This document shows positions 1 through 9,488 of a stretch of DNA of 64,000 bases, in pieces (positions within the stretch are counted from its first letter, which is position 1; each line of letters starts with the position of its first letter). The notes below the pieces were generated by a model. That model was not told where the DNA came from, searched no databases, and saw only the letters and a list, made by a program, of their open reading frames with translations. This DNA comes from an uncultured Faecalibacterium sp. (GTDB lineage: Bacteria; Bacillota; Clostridia; Oscillospirales; Ruminococcaceae): the NCBI GenBank assembly GCA_934512105.1, contig CAKSWQ010000001.1:1-64000 (forward strand), written 5' to 3'. The position numbers were made by a program, and so were the translations under genes.

Positions 1-45
1 AAGATGGCCGAGGCCAACAAGGCTTTCGCTCATTTCCGTTATTGA
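1..45 (+). CDS. rpsG: 30S ribosomal protein S7, C-terminal end (partial)
   Basis: The first 15 codons read KMAEANKAFAHFRY and stop at TGA (43-45). This matches the well-known C-terminal tail of ribosomal protein S7 (MAEANKAFAHYRW type). S7 nucleates assembly of the 30S head and binds 16S rRNA. The gene is cut off by the left edge of the window. It lies 24 bases before fusA, the classical str operon order rpsL-rpsG-fusA-tuf, which supports the call despite the short fragment. Confidence 0.88.
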   Translation, partial: KMAEANKAFAHFRY

Positions 46-69
46 TCTGTTCTGTAGGAGGTTAATTTC

Positions 70-2196
70 ATGGCTACACCCAGAGAAGTTTCTCTTCAGA
101 TGACGAGAAATATCGGCATTATGGCCCATATCGATGCTGGTAAGACTACGACTACCGAGCGTATTCTGTACTACACCGGCATCAACCACAAGATCGGCGA
201 AGTTCATGATGGCGGCGCTACCATGGACTGGATGGTTCAGGAGCAGGAGCGTGGTATTACCATCACTTCCGCTGCTACCACCTGCTACTGGAGCCACTCT
301 GAGACCCAGAAGGATCCGGTCGCATTCAAGAAGAACCGTCACCGCATCAACATCATCGACACTCCGGGCCACGTGGACTTCACTGTTGAGGTTCAGCGTT
401 CTCTGCGCGTGCTGGACGGTTCTGTGACCGTTCTGGCTGCTAAGGGCGGTGTCGAGCCCCAGTCTGAGACCGTTTGGCGTCAGGCTGACGAGTACAAGGT
501 TCCCCGTATGGTCTACGTCAACAAGATGGATACCATGGGTGCCGACTTCTTCCGCTGCATCAAGATGCTGCACGATCGTCTGCACGCTAACGGCGTAGCG
601 ATCCAGCTGCCCATCGGTCAGGAGGATACCTTCCGTGGTATCGTTGACCTGGTCGATATGAACGCTGAGGTCTACTACGACGATATGGGCAACGATATGC
701 GCACCGAGCCTATCCCCGAGGATATGGTCGAGCAGGCTGAAGAGTACCGTAACATTCTGGTCGAGGCTGTTGCCGAGAACGACGAAGAGCTGATGGAGAA
801 GTACCTCGAGGGTGAGGAAATCACCCGTGAGGAACTGAAGGCTGCTATCCGTAAGGAGACCATTGCAAATACTCTGGTCCCCGTTGTCTGTGGTTCTTCC
901 TACAAGAACCGCGGCGTGCAGAAGCTGCTGGACGCTATCGTTGACTATATGCCCGCACCTACCGATGTCGAGGACATCAAGGGTGTGAATCCTGAGACCG
1001 AAGAGCAGGAGACCCGTCCGTCTTCCGACGACGCTCCCTTCGCAGCTCTGGCCTTCAAGATCGCTACCGACCCGTTCGTTGGTAAGCTGGCATACTTCCG
1101 TGTTTACTCCGGTAAGGTTGAGGCAGGTACCACTGTCTACAACTCCGTGAAGGACAACAAGGAGCGTATGGGCCGCATCCTGCAGATGCACTCCAACCAC
1201 CGCAAGGATATCGACTGCTGCTATGCAGGTGATATCGCTGCTGTTGTCGGTCTGAAGAACACCACCACTGGTGATACTCTGTGTGATGAGAATCATCCCA
1301 TCATTCTGGAGTCCATGAAGTTCCCCGAGCCCGTTATCCGCGTTGCTATCGAGCCTAAGACCAAGGCTGGTAACGAGAAGATGGGCATCGCGCTGGCAAA
1401 GCTGGCCGAAGAGGACCCGACCTTCAAGACCTACACCGATGAAGAGACCGGCCAGACCATCATTGCTGGTATGGGCGAGCTGCATCTGGAGATCATCGTT
1501 GACCGTCTGCTGCGTGAGTTCAAGGTTGAGGCAAACGTGGGTGCACCCCAGGTTGCTTACCGTGAGACCATCCGCAAGGAGGCCAACCAGGAGACCAAGT
1601 ACGCACGTCAGTCCGGTGGTAAGGGCCAGTACGGTCACGTTAAGATCAAGATCGAGCCCAACGAGCCCGGCAAGGGTTACGAGTTCGTCAACGCCATCGT
1701 TGGCGGCGCGATCCCGAAGGAATACATCCCGGCTATCGACAACGGTATCCAGGGTGCTATGAAGTCCGGCGTTCTGGCTGGCTATCCTGTTGTTGATGTC
1801 AAGGTCACCCTGTGGGATGGTTCTTATCATGAGGTCGACTCCTCTGAAATGGCCTTCTCCATCGCTGGTTCTATGGCATTCAAGGATGCTATGCGCAAGG
1901 CTGATCCCATCATCACCGAGCCCATCATGAAGGTTGCTGTTATCGTTCCCGATGAGTATCTGGGCGATGTTATCGGCGACCTGAACGCTCGCCGTGGTCA
2001 GATCCAGGGCATGGAAGCTATGGCTGGTACTCAGCGTGTCAACGCATTTGTGCCTCTGGCTCAGATGTTCGGCTACGCTACCGACCTGCGTTCCAAGACT
2101 CAGGGTCGTGGCCAGTATGTTATGGAGCCCTCTCACTACGAGCCGGTTCCCAAGAACATTGCTGACCAGATCATTGCTGGCCGTACCAAGGGCTAA
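70..2196 (+). CDS. fusA: Elongation factor G
   Basis: Full-length EF-G (708 aa), the GTPase that drives translocation of tRNA and mRNA on the ribosome and, with RRF, ribosome recycling. The G domain shows the P-loop [15 protein letters not shown] near residue 19, the switch [10 protein letters not shown] and the NKMD guanine-specificity motif. The C-terminal domains IV/V include [10 protein letters not shown] and the RRGQIQGME motif. An AGGAGG ribosome site sits at 55-61, just before ATG 70. Codon use is strongly biased to GCT/GGT/CGT and C-ending codons, as expected for a highly expressed gene. It follows rpsG and precedes tuf. Confidence 0.98.
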   Translation: MATPREVSLQMTRNIGIMAHIDAGKTTTTERILYYTGINHKIGEVHDGGATMDWMVQEQERGITITSAATTCYWSHSETQKDPVAFKKNRHRINIIDTPGHVDFTVEVQRSLRVLDGSVTVLAAKGGVEPQSETVWRQADEYKVPRMVYVNKMDTMGADFFRCIKMLHDRLHANGVAIQLPIGQEDTFRGIVDLVDMNAEVYYDDMGNDMRTEPIPEDMVEQAEEYRNILVEAVAENDEELMEKYLEGEEITREELKAAIRKETIANTLVPVVCGSSYKNRGVQKLLDAIVDYMPAPTDVEDIKGVNPETEEQETRPSSDDAPFAALAFKIATDPFVGKLAYFRVYSGKVEAGTTVYNSVKDNKERMGRILQMHSNHRKDIDCCYAGDIAAVVGLKNTTTGDTLCDENHPIILESMKFPEPVIRVAIEPKTKAGNEKMGIALAKLAEEDPTFKTYTDEETGQTIIAGMGELHLEIIVDRLLREFKVEANVGAPQVAYRETIRKEANQETKYARQSGGKGQYGHVKIKIEPNEPGKGYEFVNAIVGGAIPKEYIPAIDNGIQGAMKSGVLAGYPVVDVKVTLWDGSYHEVDSSEMAFSIAGSMAFKDAMRKADPIITEPIMKVAVIVPDEYLGDVIGDLNARRGQIQGMEAMAGTQRVNAFVPLAQMFGYATDLRSKTQGRGQYVMEPSHYEPVPKNIADQIIAGRTKG

Positions 2197-2213
2197 GCGC
2201 TGTAAAGCATAAG

Positions 2214-2250
2214 AATTTTGCCGGGGTAGTGTAACTCCGGCAAAATTTCC
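2214..2250 (+). terminator. Intrinsic terminator after fusA
   Basis: Perfect 11-bp arms AATTTTGCCGG (2214-2224) and CCGGCAAAATT (2237-2247) form a hairpin with T-rich 3' side. It separates fusA from tuf, which has its own promoter. Confidence 0.8.
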
Positions 2251-2261
2251 TGTAAAAGCAC

Positions 2262-2290
2262 TTGATTTTACAGGACAAATTTAGTAGAAT
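2262..2290 (+). promoter_or_regulatory. SigA-type promoter of tuf
   Basis: TTGATT (2262-2267), a 17-nt spacer and TAGAAT (2285-2290) form a good housekeeping promoter. It lies between the fusA terminator and tuf and leaves a leader of about 70 nt with a GGGAGG ribosome site at 2355-2360. Confidence 0.65.
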
Positions 2291-2368
2291 AGCCTTGCAG
2301 TGCAATGTCTGCATTTTGCAGGGTTGTTGTAACCAATATCAAAACCTAAATTAAGGGAGGATATTCCA

Positions 2369-3571
2369 ATGGCTGAAAAGGCAAAGTTCGACCGTTCTAA
2401 GCCGCATGTTAACATCGGCACCATCGGTCACGTTGACCACGGCAAGACCACTCTGACCGCTGCTATCACCAAGTACCTGGCTCTGAAGGGTGATGCAGAG
2501 TTCATGGACTACGCTAACATCGATAAGGCTCCCGAGGAGCGCGCTCGTGGTATCACGATCAACTCCGCTCACGTCGAGTACCAGACCGAGGCTCGTCACT
2601 ACGCTCACGTTGACTGCCCGGGCCATGCTGACTACGTTAAGAACATGATCACTGGTGCTGCTCAGATGGACGGCGCTATCCTGGTCGTTGCTGCTACCGA
2701 TGGTCCCATGCCCCAGACCCGTGAGCACATCCTGCTGGCTCGTCAGGTCGGCGTGCCCTATATCGTTGTGTTCATGAACAAGTGCGATATGGTCGACGAC
2801 GAAGAGCTGCTGGATCTGGTCGAGATGGAGATCCGTGAGCTGCTGAGCGAGTACGACTTCCCGGGCGACGACACCCCGATCATTCGTGGTTCCGCTCTGA
2901 AGGCTCTGGAGGCTCCCAACGATCCTGAGGATCCTGCTTACGCTTGCATCAAGGAGCTGATGGACGCTGTTGACTCCTACATCCCCAACCCGGATCGTGA
3001 GGAAGATAAGCCCTTCCTGATGCCCATTGAGGATGTCATGACCATTTCTGGTCGTGGTACCGTTGCTACCGGTCGTGTTGAGCGTGGTGTTGCAAAGGTT
3101 GGCGATGCAATGGAGATCGTCGGCATCAAGCCCGATCGTCTGAGCACCACCATCACCGGTCTGGAGATGTTCCGTAAGTCTCTGGACTTCGCTGAGGCTG
3201 GCGATAACATCGGCGCTCTGCTGCGTGGTGTTGATCGTACCCAGATCGAGCGTGGCCAGGTTCTGGCTAAGCCCGGTTCTGTGCACCCCCACAACGTCTT
3301 TGAGGCTCAGGTCTACGTCCTGACCAAGGACGAAGGCGGCCGTCACACTCCCTTCTTCTCCAACTATCGTCCTCAGTTCTACTTCCGTACCACTGACGTG
3401 ACCGGCATCATCACCCTGCCCGAAGGCACCGAGATGTGCATGCCCGGCGATAACGTCATGATGCACGTTGAGCTGCTGACCCCCGTTGCTATGGAAGAGG
3501 GCCTGCGTTTCGCTATCCGTGAGGGTGGCCGTACCGTTGGTTCCGGCGTTGTTGGCAAGATCGTTGAGTGA
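2369..3571 (+). CDS. tuf: Elongation factor Tu
   Basis: EF-Tu (400 aa), the GTPase that delivers aminoacyl-tRNA to the ribosomal A site. Visible motifs are the P-loop [14 protein letters not shown] near residue 19, switch [23 protein letters not shown] (switch II), NKCD and SAL (G4/G5), followed by the two beta-barrel domains ending in [10 protein letters not shown]. Start ATG is preceded by GGGAGG at 9 nt. Codon bias is the same highly expressed type as fusA. It has its own promoter and terminator, so it can be transcribed independently of the str operon. Confidence 0.98.
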   Translation: MAEKAKFDRSKPHVNIGTIGHVDHGKTTLTAAITKYLALKGDAEFMDYANIDKAPEERARGITINSAHVEYQTEARHYAHVDCPGHADYVKNMITGAAQMDGAILVVAATDGPMPQTREHILLARQVGVPYIVVFMNKCDMVDDEELLDLVEMEIRELLSEYDFPGDDTPIIRGSALKALEAPNDPEDPAYACIKELMDAVDSYIPNPDREEDKPFLMPIEDVMTISGRGTVATGRVERGVAKVGDAMEIVGIKPDRLSTTITGLEMFRKSLDFAEAGDNIGALLRGVDRTQIERGQVLAKPGSVHPHNVFEAQVYVLTKDEGGRHTPFFSNYRPQFYFRTTDVTGIITLPEGTEMCMPGDNVMMHVELLTPVAMEEGLRFAIREGGRTVGSGVVGKIVE

Positions 3572-3615
3572 TTTTGTCCTTGAACGTAAGTTCCAAGGCT
3601 AACTAGCATTTATAA

Positions 3616-3653
3616 AGACCTTCCCGTTCCGGAGAGCGGGAAGGTCTTTTTTT
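3616..3653 (+). terminator. Intrinsic terminator after tuf
   Basis: Perfect arms AGACCTTCCCG (3616-3626) and CGGGAAGGTCT (3637-3647) run into a T tract (3647-3653). Confidence 0.92.
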
Positions 3654-3834
3654 ATTTTCCGGCGCGATCAAACAAGCCGTAACTTTCAAAGCATCTCCTG
3701 TATCAGCGCAAACCCGAAGTCTTTCGAACGCAGTATTTTACACAAAAAAGTCCGAAACCCCTTCCTTCTCTGCCCGCAGGGGAGTATAATAGTTTTTGTT
3801 GTTTGCGAAACAGGAAAGGGGAAGTGTATCAACT

Positions 3835-4611
3835 ATGGAATCGAAGCAGAGGCTTTTAGAGCCGCAGCTCGTCCAGACGGCAAGGGCGGATCAGTTCAGC
3901 CGCAAGGTGTTCTGCGATGGAATGCGGGATGGTGTACCCATTGCGCTGGGCTATTTTGCAGTATCTTTTTCGCTGGGCATTGCGGCGCGCAAGGCGGGCT
4001 TTACGCCGTTTCAGGGGTTTCTTGTCAGCTTGCTGAATAATGCCTCCGCAGGAGAATATGCCGCATTTGCGCTGATCATGGCAAACGCCACTTATTTTGA
4101 GGTGGCGGTTATTACCCTGATCGCCAATGCACGGTATCTGTTGATGAGCTGCGCACTGGCACAGCGTTTTGCGCCGGAAACGCCATTCTGGCATCGTCTG
4201 CTCATCGGCTATGATGTCACGGACGAGCTATTCGGCATTACCATCGCCCGCCCGGGCAGCCTGAACCCGTACTATACCTATGGCGCCATCCTGCTGGCAG
4301 CGCCGGCTTGGGCTTGTGGTACAGCGCTTGGTATTATAGCAGGTAATCTGCTGCCGCTGCGGGTGGTCAGCGCTTTGAGCGTAGCACTGTACGGAATGTT
4401 TCTGGCCATTATCATCCCGCCTGCGCGCAAGGATCGGATCGTTGCGGTACTGGTTGTCATCAGCTTTGCACTGAGTTTTCTGTGCAGTTATCTGCCGGGC
4501 ATCTCAGCGCTATCTGAGGGTACCCGCACCATTCTTTTGACGGTGGCAATCTCCGGTGCAGCAGCGGTGTTGTTCCCAGTCAGGCAGGAGGAAAACGAAG
4601 ATGACGCATAA
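3835..4611 (+). CDS. azlC: AzlC family branched-chain amino acid exporter, large subunit
   Basis: A polytopic membrane protein of 258 aa with the AzlC pattern: DGMRDGVPIALGYFAVSFSLG near the N terminus, then several hydrophobic segments and GYDVTDELFGI. AzlC with AzlD forms an efflux system for branched-chain amino acids or analogues in Bacillus and relatives. I chose ATG 3835 because the ORF upstream adds a non-family N-terminus; the purine-rich AGGAAAGGGGAAG lies 10-22 nt upstream. A TATAAT at 3785-3790 could be the -10 box, but its -35 is weak. The end overlaps azlD by 11 bp, so the pair is translationally coupled. Confidence 0.85.
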   Translation: MESKQRLLEPQLVQTARADQFSRKVFCDGMRDGVPIALGYFAVSFSLGIAARKAGFTPFQGFLVSLLNNASAGEYAAFALIMANATYFEVAVITLIANARYLLMSCALAQRFAPETPFWHRLLIGYDVTDELFGITIARPGSLNPYYTYGAILLAAPAWACGTALGIIAGNLLPLRVVSALSVALYGMFLAIIIPPARKDRIVAVLVVISFALSFLCSYLPGISALSEGTRTILLTVAISGAAAVLFPVRQEENEDDA

Positions 4612-4906
4612 CAACTATATCTATATCGCGGTCATGGCACTGGTGTCCTATGCTATCCGCATCCTGCCGCTGACACTGATCCGCAAACCGATCAAAAACC
4701 GCTTTATCCAGTCCTTTTTATACTATGTGCCCTATGTAACGCTGGCGGTGATGACCTTCCCAGCTATCATTCAGGCAACACAGAGCCCGGCAGCGGGTGC
4801 CGTTGCGTTGGTAATCGGCATTGCCGCCGCATGGTTTGGTGCAAGCCTGTTTCAGGTAGCTGCGGGCTGCTGTGCCGTGGTGTTCGTGCTGGAATTTTTC
4901 ATCTGA
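4601..4906 (+). CDS. azlD: AzlD family branched-chain amino acid exporter, small subunit
   Basis: A 101-aa, four-segment hydrophobic protein with the AzlD pattern: SYAIRILPLTLIRKPI, YYVPYVTLAVMTFPAI and a Gly/Ala-rich C-terminal membrane segment. It is the small partner of AzlC. ATG 4601 has AGGAGG at 4586-4591 and overlaps the last codons of azlC, which is the usual azlCD arrangement. Substrate in this organism is not shown by the sequence. Confidence 0.83.
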   Translation: MTHNNYIYIAVMALVSYAIRILPLTLIRKPIKNRFIQSFLYYVPYVTLAVMTFPAIIQATQSPAAGAVALVIGIAAAWFGASLFQVAAGCCAVVFVLEFFI

Positions 4907-4928
4907 GAACTCATAGCAGGAGAACAAA

Positions 4929-5765
4929 ATGAAAAAGATCCTTGTAACCGGTGCAGGCGGCTTTGTGGGCTCCCGCGTGATGCAGCAATGGGCGGGGCGT
5001 TACGAACTGTGCACCTTTCCAAAAGGTTTTCTGGCGGCAGCAGGGGAGGACGCCATGCGGCAGGCTGTTTTGCAGCAGCGCCCGGATGTCATCCTGCACA
5101 CCGCCGCTATCTCGGATACCGCTTACTGCGCCGACCACCCGGAGCAGGCCTACCGTGCCAATGTGGAGCTGCCGGTCTGGCTGGCCCGGGCGGCAGCTGA
5201 GACTGGCGCAAAACTGGTGGCCTTCAGCTCGGATCAGGTCTATGCCGGTGCAGAGCAGTCCGGCCCGCTGCCGGAAACCATTCCGTTACGGCCTGCCAAT
5301 GTGTATGGGCAGGGCAAGTTGGAAATGGAACAGCGGGTACAGGCGCTCTGCCCGAGCGCCGTATTATTGCGCGCCACATGGATGTATGACCTGCCGGGCT
5401 ATCGGCTGCCCATTCGGGGCAACCTGCCGCTGAACCTTTTGCGTGCAGCGCAGAGGGGAGAACCTGTCCGCTTTTCTGTCCGGGATTTCCGTGGCATCAC
5501 TTATGTCCGGCAGGCGGTGGCGCTGCTGGAACCTGCCATGACCCTGTTCGGCGGGGTCTATAATTTTGGCAGTGAAAATACCGAAAACATGGTTCTGACC
5601 GCCCGGCAGTTCGCCGAGACACTGGGGATCACGGTCGATATTCAGGAAGCAGACTGGGCACGGAACCTTGCGATGGATTGCAGCAAGCTGCGGGCACAGG
5701 GCATCGTATTTGACACCACACAGGCAGGTCTTACGCACTGTTTGCGGGACTACGGGCTGCTCTGA
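4929..5765 (+). CDS. NAD(P)-dependent SDR of the dTDP-4-dehydrorhamnose reductase (RmlD) type
   Basis: A 278-aa extended short-chain dehydrogenase. The N-terminal Rossmann motif is VTGAGGFVGSRV (residues 6-17); a SSDQVYAG segment and YGQGKLEME supply the Ser/Tyr-x-x-x-Lys catalytic set. RmlD-family enzymes reduce a dTDP-4-keto-sugar, but there are no other rhamnose genes here, so a related activity on another sugar or nucleotide is equally likely. It lies 22 bases after azlD behind an AGCAGGAG ribosome site and may be co-transcribed with azlCD. A terminator follows. Confidence 0.72.
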   Translation: MKKILVTGAGGFVGSRVMQQWAGRYELCTFPKGFLAAAGEDAMRQAVLQQRPDVILHTAAISDTAYCADHPEQAYRANVELPVWLARAAAETGAKLVAFSSDQVYAGAEQSGPLPETIPLRPANVYGQGKLEMEQRVQALCPSAVLLRATWMYDLPGYRLPIRGNLPLNLLRAAQRGEPVRFSVRDFRGITYVRQAVALLEPAMTLFGGVYNFGSENTENMVLTARQFAETLGITVDIQEADWARNLAMDCSKLRAQGIVFDTTQAGLTHCLRDYGLL

Positions 5766-5818
5766 CCGCAGAAATGAAAATTTTTCCGTATCGCACAAAA
5801 AACAGAGAAAAGCACGAA

Positions 5819-5888
5819 AAAAGCAGGGGATTCTGTATGCTGCCCGCCTCATCGGGCTGGATAAATCATACGGAAACCCTGCTTTTTT
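5819..5888 (+). terminator. Long branched terminator after the SDR gene
   Basis: Outer arms AAGCAGGG (5821-5828) and CCCTGCTT (5877-5884) enclose a TTCTGTATG/CATACGGAA pairing and an inner GCCCG/CGGGC stem, followed by TTTTTT. The A tract before the left arm makes it bidirectional. Confidence 0.8.
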
Positions 5889-5954
5889 GACTGCCTGCCG
5901 GAGAAAACATTGCGTGTAGGATGCAGCATTTCTTCGTATAAAAGTAATACTTAT

Positions 5955-5983
5955 TTTACATCTAATTTGCATTTTGCTATAAT
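5955..5983 (+). promoter_or_regulatory. SigA-type promoter of the NCS2 permease gene
   Basis: TTTACA (5955-5960), a 17-nt spacer and a perfect TATAAT (5978-5983). The leader of about 60 nt is too short for a purine riboswitch aptamer. Confidence 0.72.
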
Positions 5984-6049
5984 ATGTACGCTTTTTTGCA
6001 AAGTGTCCGAACCGCATAAACCTTTAAAACCTTGAGGAGAGTGGAATTT

Positions 6050-7447
6050 TTGAAGGAAGTCAAGCTTGAAGAAGCGGCTTATCAGTTTGAAGCCAAAATG
6101 TCCCTGCGGCAGGCCATCCCGCTGGGCTTGCAGCACGTCTGCGCCATGTTTGTGGGTAACCTGACCCCGCTGCTGATCATTACCAGTGCCTGCGGCATTG
6201 CAGGCGGCGAGTTTGCAGACCTGCAGGTCACCCTGCTGCAAAGCGCCATGTTCGTGGCCGGTATCGTCACGCTGGTGCAGCTGTTCACCATTGGCCCCGT
6301 GGGCGGCGCAGTGCCTATCATCATGGGTACCAGTTCCGGCTTTATCGGCGTGTTCAACAGCGTTGTGGGCACGATGGGCGGCGGTGTGCTGGCCTATGGC
6401 GCGATTATGGGCGCATCCATCATCGGCGGTATTTTTGAAAGCGTGCTGGGCTTTTTCCTGAAGCCGCTGCGCAGGTTCTTCCCGCCGGTGGTCACCGGCA
6501 CGGTGGTGCTTTCCATCGGCCTTTCGCTGATCTCGGTAGGCATCAACTCCTTCGGCGGCGGCAACAAGGCCAAGGACTTCGGCTCTGTGGAGAACCTGCT
6601 GCTGGCACTGTTCGTGCTGGTGGTCATCCTGTTCTTCAAGCACTGGACTACCGGCTTCCTTAGTTCCTCCGCCATCCTCATCGGCATTCTGGCCGGTTAT
6701 GTGGCTGCTTTCATCATGGGTCTGGTGCTGCCCACCACCGGTGTGACTGCTGATGGCGTAGAGTTCACTAAGGCATGGGTACTCAACTGGAGCAAGGTGG
6801 CGCAGGCCTCCTGGTTTGCAGTGCCCAAGCTGATGCCGGTCAAGGTGGTGTTCGATGCCCGTGCGATCCTGCCGGTGCTGATCATGTTCATCGTTACCGC
6901 AGTGGAGACCGTGGGCGATATCTCCGGCGTGATGGAGGGCGGCATGAACCGTGAGCCTTCCGATAAGGAGCTGTCCGGCGGCGTCATCTGTGATGGTCTC
7001 GGCTCTACCTTTGCCGCACTGTTCGGCGTGCTGCCCAACACCTCCTTCAGCCAGAACGTGGGTCTGGTGGCCATGACCAAGGTGGTCAACCGCATGGCTC
7101 TGGCTTCCGGCGCTGTGTTCCTGATCCTCTGCGGCCTGATCCCCAAGCTGGGCGCGCTGATCTCCATCATGCCGCAGGCCGTTCTGGGCGGTGCAGCCGT
7201 TATGATGTTCTCTTCCATCGTGGTCAGCGGCATCCAGCTGATCACCAAGGAAAAGATGACCCCGCGCCACCTGACCATCGTGTCTGTGGCACTGGGCGTG
7301 GGCTACGGCATGGGTGCCAACAGCGGCATTCTGGCACAGGCTCCGCAGGCCCTCCAGCTGATCTGCGGCGAGTCCGGCATCGTTCCGGCTGCATTTGTGG
7401 CGATCCTGCTGAACGTCCTGTTGCCCAAGAACGATATGGCAGAGTAA
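6050..7447 (+). CDS. NCS2 family nucleobase:cation symporter (xanthine/uracil permease)
   Basis: A 465-aa membrane transporter of the NCS2/NAT family, which import uracil, xanthine or urate with a cation. The family signature is present as QNVGLVAMTK, as are the early GLQHVCAMFVGNLTPL segment and the AVETVGDISGV region of TM8. Start choice: a TTG at 6032 opens the frame, but GAGGAGA at 6034-6040 is correctly spaced for an in-frame TTG at 6050, which I prefer. Its position just before a molybdenum hydroxylase locus suggests a purine (xanthine, hypoxanthine or urate) substrate; that is inference from context. Confidence 0.88.
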   Translation: MKEVKLEEAAYQFEAKMSLRQAIPLGLQHVCAMFVGNLTPLLIITSACGIAGGEFADLQVTLLQSAMFVAGIVTLVQLFTIGPVGGAVPIIMGTSSGFIGVFNSVVGTMGGGVLAYGAIMGASIIGGIFESVLGFFLKPLRRFFPPVVTGTVVLSIGLSLISVGINSFGGGNKAKDFGSVENLLLALFVLVVILFFKHWTTGFLSSSAILIGILAGYVAAFIMGLVLPTTGVTADGVEFTKAWVLNWSKVAQASWFAVPKLMPVKVVFDARAILPVLIMFIVTAVETVGDISGVMEGGMNREPSDKELSGGVICDGLGSTFAALFGVLPNTSFSQNVGLVAMTKVVNRMALASGAVFLILCGLIPKLGALISIMPQAVLGGAAVMMFSSIVVSGIQLITKEKMTPRHLTIVSVALGVGYGMGANSGILAQAPQALQLICGESGIVPAAFVAILLNVLLPKNDMAE

Positions 7448-7450
7448 AAC

Positions 7451-8110
7451 TTAGTTTTTTAGCCGGGCAAGGGCTTCCAGCTGCTGCAACACCTCCGGGG
7501 TGTCTGCATCCTGCAGCTCTGCGCCGTCTGCAATGCAGACCGTGCGCACCTGTGCAGGATACTTTTTAAGCAGTACATTGCCGCCTTTGTTTTCCGGCAG
7601 GGTGAGCAGTTCTGAAAAGAAGCTGCTTCCAAACAGAACGGGACTTCCGACAAGCGGTGTCGGGTCGTTTTCGGCCATGGCACCCAGACGGAAGATCTCC
7701 CGTTCTGTTTCTTTTTGCCATTCTGCCGGGTACGGCTGCTCCCGGCAGAAGCGCTCGGTCATGGCTTCTACCGTCTCCCGGCGCAGCAGGGGCTGATCCC
7801 CGGGCAGAAACATACAGCCGCTAAGTTCCGGCAGCTGTTCCAGCAGCGCCGAAAGTCCCAGCCGAATGGTGTCGTTGCGGCCGGGCAGGCTGTGCAGCAG
7901 TACCGGGACGCCATGCGCCCTGCACAACGCCTGCACCTCCTCCGAGCGGGTCACCACGATGCGGGCAGCAATACCAGGTGTGGCGGTAGCGGCAAAGGCC
8001 CGGCAGAGCATGGGCTGGCCGCAAAAATCTGCCAGCAGCTTGTTTGCGCCAAACCGGCGGCTCAGCCCGGAGGCCATGATCACACAGCCGACTGCAAGCG
8101 ACTTTTTCAT
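7451..8110 (-). CDS. mocA: MobA/MocA-type nucleotidyltransferase (molybdenum cofactor cytidylyltransferase-like)
   Basis: A 219-aa nucleotidyltransferase. It begins with the MASGLSRRFGANKLL signature (variant of LAAGxSxRMGxxK) and has FLPGDQPLL, the conserved GDQP metal-site region of MocA/MobA proteins. MocA transfers CMP to molybdopterin to make MCD, the cofactor form used by many xanthine-dehydrogenase-family enzymes. ATG 8110 is preceded by AAGGGGTG. It is divergent from the hydroxylase genes and shares a 100-bp intergenic region with them, as expected for a cofactor-maturation gene of that system. It is the only - strand gene in this block. Confidence 0.82.
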   Translation of the reverse strand: MKKSLAVGCVIMASGLSRRFGANKLLADFCGQPMLCRAFAATATPGIAARIVVTRSEEVQALCRAHGVPVLLHSLPGRNDTIRLGLSALLEQLPELSGCMFLPGDQPLLRRETVEAMTERFCREQPYPAEWQKETEREIFRLGAMAENDPTPLVGSPVLFGSSFFSELLTLPENKGGNVLLKKYPAQVRTVCIADGAELQDADTPEVLQQLEALARLKN

Positions 8111-8213
8111 ACAAATACACCCCTTCAGCAGCATTTTATAATAGTATTATACCGAAAGCTGTGCTAAAATAAAAGCAGAGATATCGCAGCGATAGAAAAG
8201 AGAGGTACTGCAC

Positions 8214-9017
8214 ATGATGACGATCCGAGAATATAAGCGGGCAGAAAGTCTGGAGGAAGCGTGGCAGCTGAACCAGAAAAAACCAAACCGCATTTTGGGC
8301 GGCATGATCTGGCTGAAGATGGAAACCATCAATGTCGGCACCGCCATCGACCTTTCCGGTCTGGGACTGGATACCATTGAGGAGACCGAGGACAGCTTTT
8401 CCATCGGCGCTATGGTCACCCTGCGCCAGCTGGAACAGCACCCGGGGCTTGCTGCCTACACCCATGGTGCTATGCGGGAGACTGTGCGCCATATCGTGGG
8501 CGTGCAGCTGCGCAATCTGGCAACTGTGGGCGGCAGCATTTACAGCCGGTTCGGCTTTTCGGATGTGCTGACCATGTTCCTTGCCATGGATTGTGATGTA
8601 GAACTGTACAAGGGCGGCATCCTGCCGTTGCAGGAATATGCACGGCGCCCCTACGACCGGGACATTCTGGTGCGGCTGATCGTAAAAAAGACACCGATGC
8701 AGCTTTATTACCAGTCGGTGCGCAACAGCCAGACCGATATCCCGGTGCTGACCTGTGCCGCTGCCCGGATGGAGACCGGCGATTACCGCATCGTCATTGG
8801 TGCGCGTCCGCTGCGCGCCGTGCGGTTCGAACTCCCGGCAGAGCCTGCCCTTGCGGCAGGACAACTTGCCACACAGTTCGCTGAAAGTGTAAAGGCACAG
8901 ATCGTCACCGGCTCCAATATGCGCGGCAGCGCCGAATACCGCAGGCATCTGGCAGGTGTGCTGACAAAACGCGCGGTGCAGGAACTGGAACAGCGTAAAA
9001 TGCAGGAGGAAAAGTAA
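8214..9017 (+). CDS. Molybdenum hydroxylase FAD-binding subunit (XdhB/CoxM type)
   Basis: A 267-aa FAD-binding subunit of a xanthine-dehydrogenase-family hydroxylase. It carries the N-terminal WLKMETINVGTAIDLS region of FAD_binding_5 and the QLRNLATVGGSI motif that contacts FAD, with a shortened C-terminal CO dehydrogenase flavoprotein domain. It passes electrons from the iron-sulfur subunit to NAD or another acceptor. It starts at ATG 8214 (or 8217) after GAGAGG. The next gene starts directly after its stop codon, giving an FAD-FeS-Mo three-gene order. Confidence 0.9.
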   Translation: MMTIREYKRAESLEEAWQLNQKKPNRILGGMIWLKMETINVGTAIDLSGLGLDTIEETEDSFSIGAMVTLRQLEQHPGLAAYTHGAMRETVRHIVGVQLRNLATVGGSIYSRFGFSDVLTMFLAMDCDVELYKGGILPLQEYARRPYDRDILVRLIVKKTPMQLYYQSVRNSQTDIPVLTCAAARMETGDYRIVIGARPLRAVRFELPAEPALAAGQLATQFAESVKAQIVTGSNMRGSAEYRRHLAGVLTKRAVQELEQRKMQEEK

Positions 9018-9488
9018 ATGCAGATCACACTTACCTTGAACGGCGTCCGGGTATCCGAGGAGATCGCCCCGGATATGCTTTTGATCGATTTTGTCCGTGC
9101 ACACGGCTGCAAGAGCGTCAAGCGCGGCTGCGAGACTTCCAACTGCGGTCTGTGTACCGTGTTTATGGACGATAAGCCGGTGCTGTCCTGCTCCGTGCTG
9201 GCAGCCCGTGCCGATGGGCACAAGATCACCACGCTGGAGGGCTTGCAGGAGGAGGCTGCCGAGTTTGGTGCCTTTATCGCAGATCAGGGCGCAGAACAGT
9301 GCGGCTTCTGCAACCCGGGCTTTATCATGAACGCGCTGGCTTTGTTCCGGGAGCAGCCGTACCCCACCGAAGAGCAGGTGAAGGAATACCTTGCCGGAAA
9401 CCTGTGCCGCTGCTCCGGCTACGAAGGCCAGCTGCGCGGCATTATGAGCTTTCTGGCATGGAAAAAGCAGAAGGAGGGCGTACAGTGA
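9018..9488 (+). CDS. Molybdenum hydroxylase 2Fe-2S subunit (XdhC/CoxS type)
   Basis: A 156-aa iron-sulfur subunit. The plant-type ferredoxin cluster is held by Cys38, Cys43, Cys46 and Cys58 (GCETSNCGLC...C); the second 2Fe-2S cluster in the helical domain uses CGFC (95, 98) and CRC (130, 132). Both sets are complete. It relays electrons from the Mo site to FAD. Start ATG 9018 follows AGGAGGAAAAG. Its stop overlaps the GTG start of the Mo subunit (GTGA), so translation is probably coupled. Confidence 0.95.
   Translation: MQITLTLNGVRVSEEIAPDMLLIDFVRAHGCKSVKRGCETSNCGLCTVFMDDKPVLSCSVLAARADGHKITTLEGLQEEAAEFGAFIADQGAEQCGFCNPGFIMNALALFREQPYPTEEQVKEYLAGNLCRCSGYEGQLRGIMSFLAWKKQKEGVQ

Noticed and set aside
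2351..3466. 371-codon antisense frame opposite tuf
   Set aside because: Shadow of codon bias in a highly expressed gene.
5984..6049. Purine riboswitch in the NCS2 permease leader
   Set aside because: Leader of about 60 nt is too short and has no aptamer-like core.
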